A DNA stretch of 23,637 nucleotides, taken from positions 1-23,637 of the forward strand of contig JAFXHP010000086.1 in the NCBI GenBank assembly GCA_017536285.1. Reading direction: 5' to 3'. The stretch comes from Clostridia bacterium. Its GTDB lineage: Bacteria; Bacillota_A; Clostridia; UMGS1883; HGM11501. The notes beneath the pieces are model-generated. The model saw only the letters and a program-made list of their open reading frames with translations, did not search any database and had not been told where the DNA came from. Made by a program: the position numbers and the translations under genes. Positions 7,473 to 15,812 of the stretch are shown here, piece by piece. Each line of letters starts with the position of its first letter. The first letter of the stretch is position 1.

Positions 7473-8567
7473 TAACATACTGCTGTTATTTATTATGGAA
7501 GTGGAATAAAGGAAAAGTACATCAGCTCCATCAAAGTCCACATAGGACGATATTGCCGAAGGAAGGATATAGCGTGTGTCTGCCAACGTAATTTTTTCAT
7601 ATTCAGATATTAACAGCGGTGCTATTGAAGATCCGAAAGAATCTCTGAAAATTATAAGATGTCCCTTTCCTTTTGCCGCAGGATTTTCTATTACAAGAAG
7701 TGCATCTGCACCGGAAAGATATACCTCATAAGGATCGGCACTTTCAAGCTCCTCCATGGTGTAAACCGCTGTTTCAACCGCCTTCCCCGTGTCAAAGCTT
7801 GTAACAATTGCATTTTCTATGCTTTCTGATTCCAAAATTACAATTTCATCCTTTATGCCGTAAAATGCACTTTGCCCTGCATAAACGCCGTAAAAATCTT
7901 CCCTAACCGTCTTTTCCTTAAAGCTCTCTGAAAGGCTCTTTCCCATACCGGAAAGAAGTCTTTCTGCTATTGGAATGATTTTTTCCTGTCTCCAGTGCGA
8001 ATCCGTTTTATAGTATGAGTCCGCCGAAAGCAAATCAGATATTTTTATAGGAGCTGCGAAAGATACTTTTTTCGTAAAGCGTTTCTCAAAGCCCTCATAG
8101 TCCAGTGAAAGCTTGCCCTCCGAAAGGAACTTTCCTTTATCGGGAATTACGGAAACGTAGATATTTTCAGCCTTATCCTTAAGATACGTTTCATAAATAT
8201 CCGTAATTTTCTTTACGGTATTATTCACCATTTTTTCACTTTCGGGATACTCTGTTTTGGAAATGTGTCCATCCTTCAAATAAAGTCCGTTAGTGTCCTC
8301 TTTACCGAAAAGATAAAGCTCGGAAGCGTTTTTAATTCCCCGGAACACATCTCTCAACGGAAAATTATCCGTGGCGTACGTTTCAAATTCAGAAGAAAAT
8401 TCTCCTGACAAAATGGTTTCTTTACTCACCTTCGGAAATTCCGCCAAGGCTCTTCTTTCGCTTTCCGTATATTTCTCTTTTTTCATAAATACCGCACCCA
8501 GCAAAAAAGCTAATATAAAGAATCCGAACAGGAAGACTGTTATTTTATTTTTTATATTTTTATTCAT
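7467..8567 (-). CDS. DHHW/AlgX-like SGNH-hydrolase-fold protein, O-acetylation partner
   Basis: This is probably the membrane-anchored extracytoplasmic partner of the MBOAT acetyltransferase encoded just upstream, finishing acetyl transfer onto a surface polysaccharide. It has 366 residues with a single N-terminal membrane anchor (about 9-28). The motif YYKTDSHW (D189, H191) matches the DHHW signature of AlgX/AlgJ/DHHW proteins, and IIFRDSFGSS (D309, S310) fits the nucleophile-serine block. The N-terminal ERRALAEFP and DNFPLRD blocks are also typical of this family. Its ribosome site AAAGGAGGA overlaps the stop of the MBOAT gene (11-bp gap), so the pair is translationally coupled. The polysaccharide target is not visible in the sequence. 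Confidence 0.87.
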   Translation of the reverse strand: MNKNIKNKITVFLFGFFILAFLLGAVFMKKEKYTESERRALAEFPKVSKETILSGEFSSEFETYATDNFPLRDVFRGIKNASELYLFGKEDTNGLYLKDGHISKTEYPESEKMVNNTVKKITDIYETYLKDKAENIYVSVIPDKGKFLSEGKLSLDYEGFEKRFTKKVSFAAPIKISDLLSADSYYKTDSHWRQEKIIPIAERLLSGMGKSLSESFKEKTVREDFYGVYAGQSAFYGIKDEIVILESESIENAIVTSFDTGKAVETAVYTMEELESADPYEVYLSGADALLVIENPAAKGKGHLIIFRDSFGSSIAPLLISEYEKITLADTRYILPSAISSYVDFDGADVLFLYSTSIINNSSMLK

Positions 8568-8578
8568 AGCGTCCTCCT

Positions 8579-9973
8579 TTAAAATCTGAAGTATAAAAAC
8601 GGATTAAAGCTTCCGTCAACAAGATACGCAACCGAAATTACAAAAAGAGCAAAAAGTACCGGTACTTCCAAAACATTTACCGCCTTTTCCCATTTAATCG
8701 AAACTTTTTCTGCCACAGTTTTTACGAAAGGTGTGCTTCCTATTAAAGCAAGACATATTAAAAAGGCATAGCTCTTAAGATAGTACATAGTCTCATTTGT
8801 AATAAACGGAATGTCGCTTAAACCTAAAAGAGCTTTAATTTCATAGCCGGCAGTGGGTATGTCCGGGGATGAGAAAATCACAAAGCTGATAAGCACGGTT
8901 ATTATCACATATATATGGGAAAGCACCACACTCTTTTCAAGAAGCTTTGACAAAAACAGTTTCTCAATAACCAGAAAGAATGCAAAGTAAAGTCCCCAGA
9001 CAACAAAATTCCACGCCGCACCGTGCCACAATCCGGTAAGCATCCACACTGTAAGAATATTGAAAAACCACCGTAACGGCTTGACTCTGTTTCCGCCCAT
9101 GGGGATATAGACATAGTCACGAAACCAGCTTCCCAGTGACATGTGCCATCTTCTCCAGAATTCCGCTATGCTCTTAGAAATAAACGGATAATTGAAGTTT
9201 TCAATAAAATGAAATCCAAAAATATGTCCAATACCAATTGCCATATCGCTGTAGCCGTAAAAGTCGAAATAAAGCTGAAGTGAGGAGCAAAGGGCATACA
9301 TCCAGTAAAATACCACACTGACTTCGTTTGTCTCTCTGAATACGTCACAAAGCTCCCCCAGAGTATTTGCTATAAGAACCTTTTTGGAAAGTCCCATCAC
9401 AAACCTTCTTATACCGAGAGAGGCACGTTCAAAGCTGTGAGTACGCTCATTAAGCTCTGTTAAAATATCAGAATATCTCACAATCGGGCCTGCGATAAGC
9501 TGCGGAAACATGGTAATGTAGCAGGCAAGATCTATTATATTTTTCTGTGCCGGCACATCTCCCCTTTTAACATCTATCACATAGCTTAAAAGCTGGAAGG
9601 TGTAAAAGCTTATTCCTATTGGCAGTGCAATCTTAAGTATGGGGAGATTTAGTCCCGTAAAAGAATTAATACTTCCTGTAACGAAATCAAAATACTTGAA
9701 AAAGCCAAGTGCCGAAAGGCTTATGGCCACCGCCAGGAAAAAGCAAATATTTCCTATTGTACTTTTCCGATATTTCTCTATTCCCCTGGCAAGAAAGTAC
9801 CCCGAAACAATGGACGCTATCATGAGAAAAATATACACCGGTTCGCCCCATGCATAAAAGATAAGGCTGAATAAAAGCAAACATCCGTTTCTCGCTTTTT
9901 GAGGAAGCAAGAAGTAAAAGATAAGAACTGCCGGAAGGAAATAAAACAAAAATGGTATTCCTGAAAAAAGCAT
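8579..9973 (-). CDS. MBOAT-family O-acyltransferase (AlgI/DltB-like)
   Basis: This multi-pass membrane acyltransferase is predicted to move acetyl groups across the membrane for polysaccharide O-acetylation. It has 464 residues, the usual AlgI length, and starts with the family-typical MLFSGIPFLFYFLP. Conserved blocks are FPQLIAGPIVRY (about 156-167), FWRRWHMSLGSWFRDYVYIP (272-291, with H277) and TGLWHGAAWNF (313-323, with catalytic H317). Many hydrophobic segments span the chain. It is paired with the DHHW protein downstream, as algI is with algX/algJ. The start has only a weak ribosome site (GGTG), and an intrinsic hairpin lies directly upstream, so its promoter is unclear; transcription may depend on read-through from the lipoprotein operon. 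Confidence 0.92.
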   Translation of the reverse strand: MLFSGIPFLFYFLPAVLIFYFLLPQKARNGCLLLFSLIFYAWGEPVYIFLMIASIVSGYFLARGIEKYRKSTIGNICFFLAVAISLSALGFFKYFDFVTGSINSFTGLNLPILKIALPIGISFYTFQLLSYVIDVKRGDVPAQKNIIDLACYITMFPQLIAGPIVRYSDILTELNERTHSFERASLGIRRFVMGLSKKVLIANTLGELCDVFRETNEVSVVFYWMYALCSSLQLYFDFYGYSDMAIGIGHIFGFHFIENFNYPFISKSIAEFWRRWHMSLGSWFRDYVYIPMGGNRVKPLRWFFNILTVWMLTGLWHGAAWNFVVWGLYFAFFLVIEKLFLSKLLEKSVVLSHIYVIITVLISFVIFSSPDIPTAGYEIKALLGLSDIPFITNETMYYLKSYAFLICLALIGSTPFVKTVAEKVSIKWEKAVNVLEVPVLFALFVISVAYLVDGSFNPFLYFRF

Positions 9974-9992
9974 AAAATCACCGTCTCTTTAT

Positions 9993-10025
9993 AAAAAGCG
10001 GAAAGAAAAATCTTTCCGCTTTTTT
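9993..10025 (-). terminator. Terminator between lipoprotein and MBOAT genes
   Basis: A 10-bp perfect stem (9997-10006 with 10011-10020) has an AAAA loop and is extended by A-T pairs, with T runs on both strands. It begins two bases past the lipoprotein stop on the minus strand and ends about 20 bases before the MBOAT ATG. It could be a partial terminator or attenuator setting the level of the acetylation pair. Confidence 0.8.
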
Positions 10026-10026
10026 C

Positions 10027-10521
10027 TTATTCCTGGGGTACTTCGGTATCTAAGCTTAAGGGGCTCATAAGGAAAAACACGGTTGTTCCGCTCTTTTCCG
10101 TATGCATCTCATCTGCACTCACGCAGATATTCCATCTGAGATCCGCATTTTCCGTAAGCGTATTGATAAATCCGTCAACATCCGCATCATCGCTAAGGCT
10201 GAAGATATAGCCGATAAAGGGAATAGAACCTATCATAGGCCCGAACATAGCCGCTTTGCTGAATCCTGTCATTTCATCAAGGGTAAAACCCTGTAAAAAT
10301 GTTCCGGGTTCAATTTCCATAACCATGGGAGCAAATTCAATCGCTTCATTTGTCATTAAGGCTTCCGCTATTGTATAGGGGTCTGTTTCTCCACCGTCTG
10401 TTATTTCAACAAACTGCTTTTTAAGTTTTCCTCCGAGAGTTAATTCCTCCTCGGTTTTAGTGCATGCCGCAAGTGCAAACAAAAATGTTGCGGCAAGAAT
10501 TAATGCCAATATTTTTTTCAC
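10027..10521 (-). CDS. Small lipoprotein of unknown function
   Basis: A secreted lipid-anchored protein of 164 residues. I choose the GTG at 10521 rather than the ATG at 10563: GTG is preceded by AAAGGA at normal spacing and gives a clean signal peptide (VKKILALILAATFLFA) with lipobox LAAC, whereas the upstream start would add a charged 14-residue leader before it. The mature part has an IAEALM...FAPMVMEIEPG block, a hydrophobic glycine-rich centre (MIGSIPFIGYIFSL) and a C-terminal TTVFFLMSPL strand. This pattern faintly recalls small clostridial DUF4358-type lipoproteins, but I would not assign it. It is the last gene after nfeD and the stomatin gene (68-bp gap, no strong promoter seen) and ends at an intrinsic terminator. 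Confidence 0.8.
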   Translation of the reverse strand: MKKILALILAATFLFALAACTKTEEELTLGGKLKKQFVEITDGGETDPYTIAEALMTNEAIEFAPMVMEIEPGTFLQGFTLDEMTGFSKAAMFGPMIGSIPFIGYIFSLSDDADVDGFINTLTENADLRWNICVSADEMHTEKSGTTVFFLMSPLSLDTEVPQE

Positions 10522-10589
10522 AAAAATCTTCCTTTCTTTTTTAGTATTCCTGTAATAATACAAAATAACCTCAAAAAAGGTTGCATTTT

Positions 10590-11486
10590 TTATTTTTTAT
10601 TTTCAGGATCGGTAAGAACCTCTTTTATTCCCGTGGCAAGTCCTGCTATTCCCTGAAAATCCGAAGGAATAATTATCTTCGTCGCCTTACCGTCGGAAGC
10701 CTTTTCAAATGCCTCCAATGATTTCATGGTAAGGTACGCCTCGCCGGGAGCGGCCTCGTTTATTTTCCTGATACCTTCTGCTATAGCTTCCTGCACCTTT
10801 ACTATTGCCTCTGCCTGGCCTTCTGCTTCGCGAATTGCCGCTTCTTTCTTGGCATCTGCACGGAGAATAGCTGATTCTTTTTCACCTTCTGCAATCAAAA
10901 TCGCAGATTTTTTGTCACCCTCAGCACGGAGTATTGCTTCACGGCGTTCACGTTCTGCCTTCATCTGCTTTTCCATGGCATCCTGAATTTCTCTGGGAGG
11001 AATAATATTTTTAAGCTCCACTCTGTTTATTTTAATTCCCCAGGGATCAGTTGCTTCATCCAGAATTGCACGCATCTTTGTATTTATGGTATCACGGCTG
11101 GTTAAAGTTTCGTCAAGCTCCAGATCACCTATGATATTTCTGAGTGTTGTTGCAGTAAGGTTTTCAATTGCCATCATGGGGCGTTCAACACCGTAGGTGA
11201 AAAGCTTGGGATCTGTTATCTGATAGTAAACAACAGTATCTATCTGCATTGTTACGTTATCCTTTGTTATCACCGGCTGAGGCGGAAAATCTGCCACATG
11301 TTCTTTAAGGCTTATCATTTTGGAAACCCTGTCTATGAAAGGAAGCTTGAAATGAATACCCACGCCCCAGGTTGCATTATAAGCACCGAAGCGTTCAACA
11401 ATGCAGGCATGTGCCTGAGACACAATTCTTATATTGGCAATAATAAGTGCCACTAAAATTACTAATAATATGATAATCCATTCCAT
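10590..11486 (-). CDS. qmcA: SPFH/band-7 (stomatin/QmcA-like) membrane protein
   Basis: This membrane-microdomain scaffold of the prohibitin/stomatin family has 298 residues. One N-terminal transmembrane helix (about 2-20) precedes the band-7 domain: VERFGAYNATWGVGIHFKLP, TKDNVTMQIDTVVYYQITDP, and LRNIIGDLELDETLTSRD. A long Ala/Glu/Lys-rich helix (about 165-245, repeated AEGDKKSAI- and AEGEKESAI-like heptads) forms the coiled coil used for oligomerisation, and the C-terminus has the family-typical TKIIIPSDFQG. It lies 12 bp downstream of the NfeD gene, with its AAGGAGG site overlapping the nfeD stop. Stomatin-NfeD pairing is a known conserved operon, which supports both calls. Confidence 0.93.
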   Translation of the reverse strand: MEWIIILLVILVALIIANIRIVSQAHACIVERFGAYNATWGVGIHFKLPFIDRVSKMISLKEHVADFPPQPVITKDNVTMQIDTVVYYQITDPKLFTYGVERPMMAIENLTATTLRNIIGDLELDETLTSRDTINTKMRAILDEATDPWGIKINRVELKNIIPPREIQDAMEKQMKAERERREAILRAEGDKKSAILIAEGEKESAILRADAKKEAAIREAEGQAEAIVKVQEAIAEGIRKINEAAPGEAYLTMKSLEAFEKASDGKATKIIIPSDFQGIAGLATGIKEVLTDPENKK

Positions 11487-11498
11487 AAAAAATCCTCC

Positions 11499-11930
11499 TT
11501 AATTTTCTTTTTCTTTTACAAGGAGCTTAACTCCTTCTATTCTTTCTATTATAACCTTTGTTCCTGCCGGTAATACAGCATCCTCAGTATTTACTACGCT
11601 CCACACTGTACCAAGTGCTTTAAGACTTCCTGTTCCTTTATCGTTATCAACCTCTTCTGTTATAGCAAAGGTTTTCCCTATCAAAGAATCGGCATTTGTC
11701 GCAACCTTTCTTTCTCCGGTAAGGCGATTTACGATTTTTCTCGTAAGAGCCAGAATTATCACCGATGAGAAAATGAACACAAGCACCTGAATCAGTATGC
11801 TTTCCGTGAAAATTGAAGTTATAAGTGCCAAAACCGCACCCAGTGCAAACCATATGCACACAAGCTGCACGGTAGAAGCCTCAATAACTGCAAGAACCAC
11901 TGCTATTATAAGCCAGATTGCACTTTGCAT
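11499..11930 (-). CDS. nfeD: NfeD-like membrane protein (short form)
   Basis: Partner of the stomatin-like protein. I place the start at the ATG at 11930 (143 aa): the frame stays open to 11981, but the upstream segment would include the ribosome site AAAGGAAG and part of the promoter's -35 element. The protein begins MQSAIWLIIAVVLAVIEAST and has closely packed hydrophobic segments over about residues 4-75. A soluble OB-fold-like C-terminus follows (about 82-140: SLIGKTFAITEEV, GTGSLKALGTVWSVV, VIIERIEGVKLLV). This is the short NfeD type lacking the N-terminal serine protease part. It heads the operon nfeD - stomatin - lipoprotein behind a strong promoter. Confidence 0.9.
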   Translation of the reverse strand: MQSAIWLIIAVVLAVIEASTVQLVCIWFALGAVLALITSIFTESILIQVLVFIFSSVIILALTRKIVNRLTGERKVATNADSLIGKTFAITEEVDNDKGTGSLKALGTVWSVVNTEDAVLPAGTKVIIERIEGVKLLVKEKEN

Positions 11931-11952
11931 AGCCTCACTTCCTTTCTTTTTT

Positions 11953-11981
11953 ATAATATCATAAAACATACTTTGTGTCAA
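11953..11981 (-). promoter_or_regulatory. Promoter of the nfeD operon
   Basis: On the minus strand -35 TTGACA (11981-11976), a 17-bp spacer and -10 TATTAT (11958-11953) lie 22 bases before the chosen ATG. Its position inside the longer open frame supports the shorter NfeD start. Confidence 0.85.
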
Positions 11982-11989
11982 TCAATAAG

Positions 11990-12018
11990 AAAAGCCGATT
12001 CATGTGAATCGGCTTTTT
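11990..12018 (-). terminator. Bidirectional terminator after the M23 peptidase gene
   Basis: A 10-bp perfect stem AGCCGATTCA/TGAATCGGCT (11993-12002 with 12005-12014) is flanked by A and T runs, right after the TGA at 12021-12019. It insulates the peptidase gene from the nfeD promoter immediately downstream. Confidence 0.85.
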
Positions 12019-13182
12019 TCATCTGTAATTAACATAATCTTCAGGATCCATGGGAACATTGTCAAGCCTTATCTCAAAATGAAGATGAGGACCTGTCGAA
12101 TTTCCCGTAGAGCCCATGTCTGCAATTAAATCTCCCTTTGCCACTTTATCCCCCACATTTACATGGAGAGTTGAGCAATGTGCATAATAAGTGGTATATC
12201 CGTTTTTGTGATCTATCTGGACAAGATAACCATATCCGCTCATCCAGCCGGAATAAATTACTTCTCCGCCGTCTGCGGCATACATAGGAGTACCTGTAGT
12301 AGCAGCTATATCAATGCCTTTATGCATCCTTCCCCAACGGGGACCAAAGGGGGATGTAAGAACTCCTTCAGCAGGATTTTTGAATGTTCCGACAGCAACT
12401 CCCTTTTGATAATTCTTTTCTCCCTTTCTGATTACTCTTGCCTCAACCTCAGTTAAAACAGTTTCACCTGTTATACTTTCAGAAACAGTTTCTCCGTTAA
12501 TCTTTTCCGTTGTATATTCAACGTACTTTTCCCCTGTAACGCCCTCGCTCTCAATTGCAGTTTCATCAACATAAAGTGTTGCATCCCCAATTTCCACTGT
12601 TTCATAAGGGATGGATTCATAATAGCTCATTTTAATTACGGTCTTGACATCAGATGCCCCTTCCAGCATATTGTAAGCCTCATCCTTGGATACAACAAAT
12701 TCTTTAACCACAAACTCCTTTGCCATTACACAGCTTTCGGTAAATTCTACGCTGACAGCACCTTCTTCATGAAAGCGTGCAAGGTAGCCATATTTTACAT
12801 CAATCACTTCCTGAAGTGCAAATGATGAAAATATCCTTTCTCCGTCAAGATAAAGAGAATAAGCTTCCGTAAATCTTTCATCCTGCTTTCTGAAGTTATC
12901 GCAGGCTTCGGATACATCGGTAAAACGTTCATCGTCCATTATTCCGAATTCTATTTTTTCTTTTCCGCTTAAGTCAATTCCGTCTTTATCCAAAATGGTT
13001 CCGGCAACCTTTTTCGCATCTTCCTCAGAAGCAAATGAACCCATATAAACATCATCTATATAAAGATTGTATCCGAAGTTATAACCGGATACCGTAGCCA
13101 CTGTAAGAAGTGCAAGTAATGTTGCCAACACCAATGTTGAAATTCTCTTTCCCGGCATTCCTGTTGCATCCTTGAGTTTCAC
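12019..13182 (-). CDS. Membrane-anchored G5-domain M23 (LytM-type) metallopeptidase
   Basis: A cell-wall endopeptidase predicted to cleave peptidoglycan cross-bridges or stem peptides outside the membrane. It has 387 residues. The start codon is GTG (13182) with AGGTGAT seven bases upstream. One N-terminal membrane segment spans about 13-33. An extracytoplasmic region (35-215) of unrecognised fold follows, with a repeated 'LYIDDVYMGSF' / 'LYLDGERIF' pattern. A G5-like domain lies at about 217-253 (EKYVEYTTEKING...) and a complete M23 domain at about 275-380. Zinc ligands are H287 and D291 (HKGIDIA) and H368 (GPHLHFE), with catalytic H335 (YYAHC) and H366. All key residues are present, so it should be active. 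It is monocistronic between its own promoter and terminator. Proteins of this layout are common in Firmicutes cell-wall turnover or sporulation; which one this is cannot be told. Confidence 0.92.
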   Translation of the reverse strand: MKLKDATGMPGKRISTLVLATLLALLTVATVSGYNFGYNLYIDDVYMGSFASEEDAKKVAGTILDKDGIDLSGKEKIEFGIMDDERFTDVSEACDNFRKQDERFTEAYSLYLDGERIFSSFALQEVIDVKYGYLARFHEEGAVSVEFTESCVMAKEFVVKEFVVSKDEAYNMLEGASDVKTVIKMSYYESIPYETVEIGDATLYVDETAIESEGVTGEKYVEYTTEKINGETVSESITGETVLTEVEARVIRKGEKNYQKGVAVGTFKNPAEGVLTSPFGPRWGRMHKGIDIAATTGTPMYAADGGEVIYSGWMSGYGYLVQIDHKNGYTTYYAHCSTLHVNVGDKVAKGDLIADMGSTGNSTGPHLHFEIRLDNVPMDPEDYVNYR

Positions 13183-13205
13183 TTTTCATCACCTCAATGG
13201 CAAGA

Positions 13206-13234
13206 ATTATATCATATCTTAACAATTTTGTAAA
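13206..13234 (-). promoter_or_regulatory. Promoter of the M23 peptidase gene
   Basis: On the minus strand -35 TTTACA (13234-13229), a 17-bp spacer and a perfect -10 TATAAT (13211-13206) lie 23 bases upstream of the GTG start. Confidence 0.82.
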
Positions 13235-13286
13235 GACTTTTTAAATATTTTATTCTCAAACGGCGTTTTTATGCCTATTTAAACGT

Positions 13287-13318
13287 AAAAAAATGCCGAA
13301 GAATTTTCGGCATTTTTA
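13287..13318 (-). terminator. Terminator of glycosidase cassette B
   Basis: A 10-bp stem AAATGCCGAA/TTCGGCATTT (13291-13300 with 13306-13315) has a GAATT loop, followed on the minus strand by a T run. It starts a few bases after the discoidin gene's stop. Confidence 0.85.
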
Positions 13319-15799
13319 TTAATAAATATAAATTGACCGGGTTTCAGCTTCCCATACAACCTCGTATCCAAGCTGCTCCGATATGAATCTTACAGGCACA
13401 AAAGTTCTTGAATCCTTTATCTGCGGAACCACCGAAAGAGTGTATCTCACTCTTCCGTAAATATTGTTCGTTACATAAACCAGGTTATTGAAAATCTGCA
13501 TTTCGATTTGAGTTTCATCTTTAGTAATTCCGATTTTCCTGTGCTCACCGTCCCATGTAAAGGTAGCTCCCATTTCTTCTAAAAGTCCTCTTAAAGGAAT
13601 AAGCGTAGAGCCATTCATAATATACGGTGCAACGTCAATCTCCTTTACGGTTTCTACGCCGTTCTTTACTGTTGTAACGGTGTTTGAACCAATCTTGAGC
13701 TTGTAGTAGTTATTTTTCTTTCTTGCCTCAATTTCCTTTTTGGGAACAAGGAAGTCAAGCTCACCGCACACTGCATAACCGTGGTTACCATCGTAGATTT
13801 CAATATCGATATAACGTACATCGCAGGTTTTTGTAAATTCGATTAAAGATACCTTATTCTGCGTAAGCTCCACACTGCCGTGGGAAACCACCTGCTCATA
13901 TTCCTCGCCGTCAGCACTTACGAAAACATCAAAATCTGTCCAGTAGCCTATCATTTCAGCGTCTCCGCCTCTGGGAGAATACTGAAGATATGAAAGGGTG
14001 TAAACTTCGCCCATATCAACGGAATATGTTATAGGAAAGTCGTGCTGCTTATTTGCATCAGAATGCCAGGATGTGGATGTTCCCATACTGTCAATAGCAA
14101 GCATTGCACTCTTAGCACCGCTTGTGGCCGTTGCACTAAATCCTGTTTTTGCAATGGGAACCAACGTTTCTCCGTCAATAAGTTCGTAAAGCTCCTTAAA
14201 AGATGTAGCTGTTTCCTTTTCCTTGTTCTCTGCAAGAAGGTCAAACTCTGCTATAGCACAGTACTTTCCGCCGTGGGTTGCTATGGCCTTTAACATAACC
14301 TTGGAAAGAGCAATGTTTGCGGGAAATTCTATAATCTGTGTTTCCGATTTGTTGGCAAGAGTACCCACGGAAATCAGTTCAAATTCTCCGTCCCCAAGTG
14401 CACCGTAAAACTCATATTCCGTAACTCTTCCGCCTGCTTCACCTCTGGGTGTTACGGCAAAGCCGCTTACAGCCGTGGTTTCAGGAAGAGTCACCGTAAG
14501 GCTGTGAGGAAGAGTCGCATAGTCAACAATGCTTGAACCCTCTGCCTTGTAGTAGGTATGCCAGAAGGATGCGGCATTTCCGTCGATGGCGTACTTCCCG
14601 GGGTTCTGTGGGTATTCCGAGGAAACCTCTGCCTTCCATCCGGTTTTCTTGACAAAATCCGAGGTCTTCAGTTTTGAAAGCTCATATGTGTCAGTTACGG
14701 TAAATCCGTCTATCTTAAGGTCTCTTTTACTGTCGGCAAAATCAGATACTTTTTTCTCACTAACTCCGGAGGCCGCAACCAAAAGGTCAAGTTCGCTTCC
14801 TGTTCCGTAGCCGTGAAGGCCTTCCGTTACCTTAAATACGATACCCTTACCCTTTATGTTAAAGCCAAACTCAACGGTTGTCGCATTTTTGGAAAGCTCC
14901 ATCTTTCCCGATTTAACAAGTTTTGCGGAAGTATCAGAATCTATTACGTAAAACTCATAGGCTAAAACTGTTCCTGTGTTGTTGTCAACACGGGGAGTGT
15001 AACGAAAGCCGGAAAATGCCGTTTCAGAAGGGAATTTTGCCACAACATAGAAGGGAGGCTGATCCTGACCTGTTATATTTCCGCCCTCTGCCGTATATGC
15101 CGAGTGCCAGTAGGAGTTTGTATCGCCGTCAAAGAGGCGTGCCGCTCTGAGATCCTCAACGTGTTCGCTGGATGCTTTTGCCTGCCAACCTGACCTTTCA
15201 ACAAAACCCTCTGCGGTAGTTCCGCCTGCATTTGTATTTTCCGAAGGAGCAAAAGATGTTCCCGATGATGCTCCTTCAAGGTTTATTTCTGCAATAAGAG
15301 CAAAATCCTTAACGGATTCTGTTATTACAAGGCGTACTTTTTTTGCTTTAACGGTTGTTCCAAAATCAATGGTCTTTTCGTCATAGTTTTCTTCCATTGT
15401 GCCGGATACTACCTTGGTCCAGTTATCGGAATCATCCGCACTCACATAAACCTCATAGGCTTTTATAAGCCCCGTAGGATTGCCGGATCTTGGCAGAATT
15501 TTAAGTGCCGAAACATCCGTTGCTTCCGGAAGCTCAATTACCACCTCGTGAGGACAGGGAACCTGACTTGTTATATTTGTTCCGTCATCCTCATAGTCGG
15601 AGTGCCAGTAGGTGTCGCTTCTTCCGTCTACCATATTTGCAGGATGGTTATAGCTCTTATAATCGGAGGCTGTTACCTTCCAGCCTTTTCTGTCTATGAA
15701 CTGGCTTGTATCATAGTCTGCTGCCGAAACGGAAGCGACAAACGAAAGTGAAGATATTAATATTGAAAGTGTTAATACAACAGATACTATTTTTTTCAT
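13319..15799 (-). CDS. Secreted four-discoidin protein with CuAO-N-like stalk domain
   Basis: This exported 826-residue protein has no visible catalytic domain and probably binds glycans or the cell surface. A signal peptide (cleavage near SVSAA, 22-27) is followed by four F5/8C/CBM32-like units at about 38-180, 198-345, 378-525 and 545-690. The first three carry YWHS or FWHT, a 'PPH/CPH/LPH'-type turn and a 'PR..N.TG' type strand; the fourth is more divergent (STSWHSD). A CuAO-N-like domain (about 695-826) has IPLRGLLEEMGA and VPVRFISEQLGY and closely matches the one in the 1191-2648 protein. Its ribosome site AAGGAGG overlaps the stop of the glycosidase upstream (13-bp gap), so the two are coupled. 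Relative to its paralogue it has two more discoidin units. Ligand unknown. Confidence 0.9.
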   Translation of the reverse strand: MKKIVSVVLTLSILISSLSFVASVSAADYDTSQFIDRKGWKVTASDYKSYNHPANMVDGRSDTYWHSDYEDDGTNITSQVPCPHEVVIELPEATDVSALKILPRSGNPTGLIKAYEVYVSADDSDNWTKVVSGTMEENYDEKTIDFGTTVKAKKVRLVITESVKDFALIAEINLEGASSGTSFAPSENTNAGGTTAEGFVERSGWQAKASSEHVEDLRAARLFDGDTNSYWHSAYTAEGGNITGQDQPPFYVVAKFPSETAFSGFRYTPRVDNNTGTVLAYEFYVIDSDTSAKLVKSGKMELSKNATTVEFGFNIKGKGIVFKVTEGLHGYGTGSELDLLVAASGVSEKKVSDFADSKRDLKIDGFTVTDTYELSKLKTSDFVKKTGWKAEVSSEYPQNPGKYAIDGNAASFWHTYYKAEGSSIVDYATLPHSLTVTLPETTAVSGFAVTPRGEAGGRVTEYEFYGALGDGEFELISVGTLANKSETQIIEFPANIALSKVMLKAIATHGGKYCAIAEFDLLAENKEKETATSFKELYELIDGETLVPIAKTGFSATATSGAKSAMLAIDSMGTSTSWHSDANKQHDFPITYSVDMGEVYTLSYLQYSPRGGDAEMIGYWTDFDVFVSADGEEYEQVVSHGSVELTQNKVSLIEFTKTCDVRYIDIEIYDGNHGYAVCGELDFLVPKKEIEARKKNNYYKLKIGSNTVTTVKNGVETVKEIDVAPYIMNGSTLIPLRGLLEEMGATFTWDGEHRKIGITKDETQIEMQIFNNLVYVTNNIYGRVRYTLSVVPQIKDSRTFVPVRFISEQLGYEVVWEAETRSIYIY

Positions 15800-15812
15800 T
15801 TATATCGCCTCC

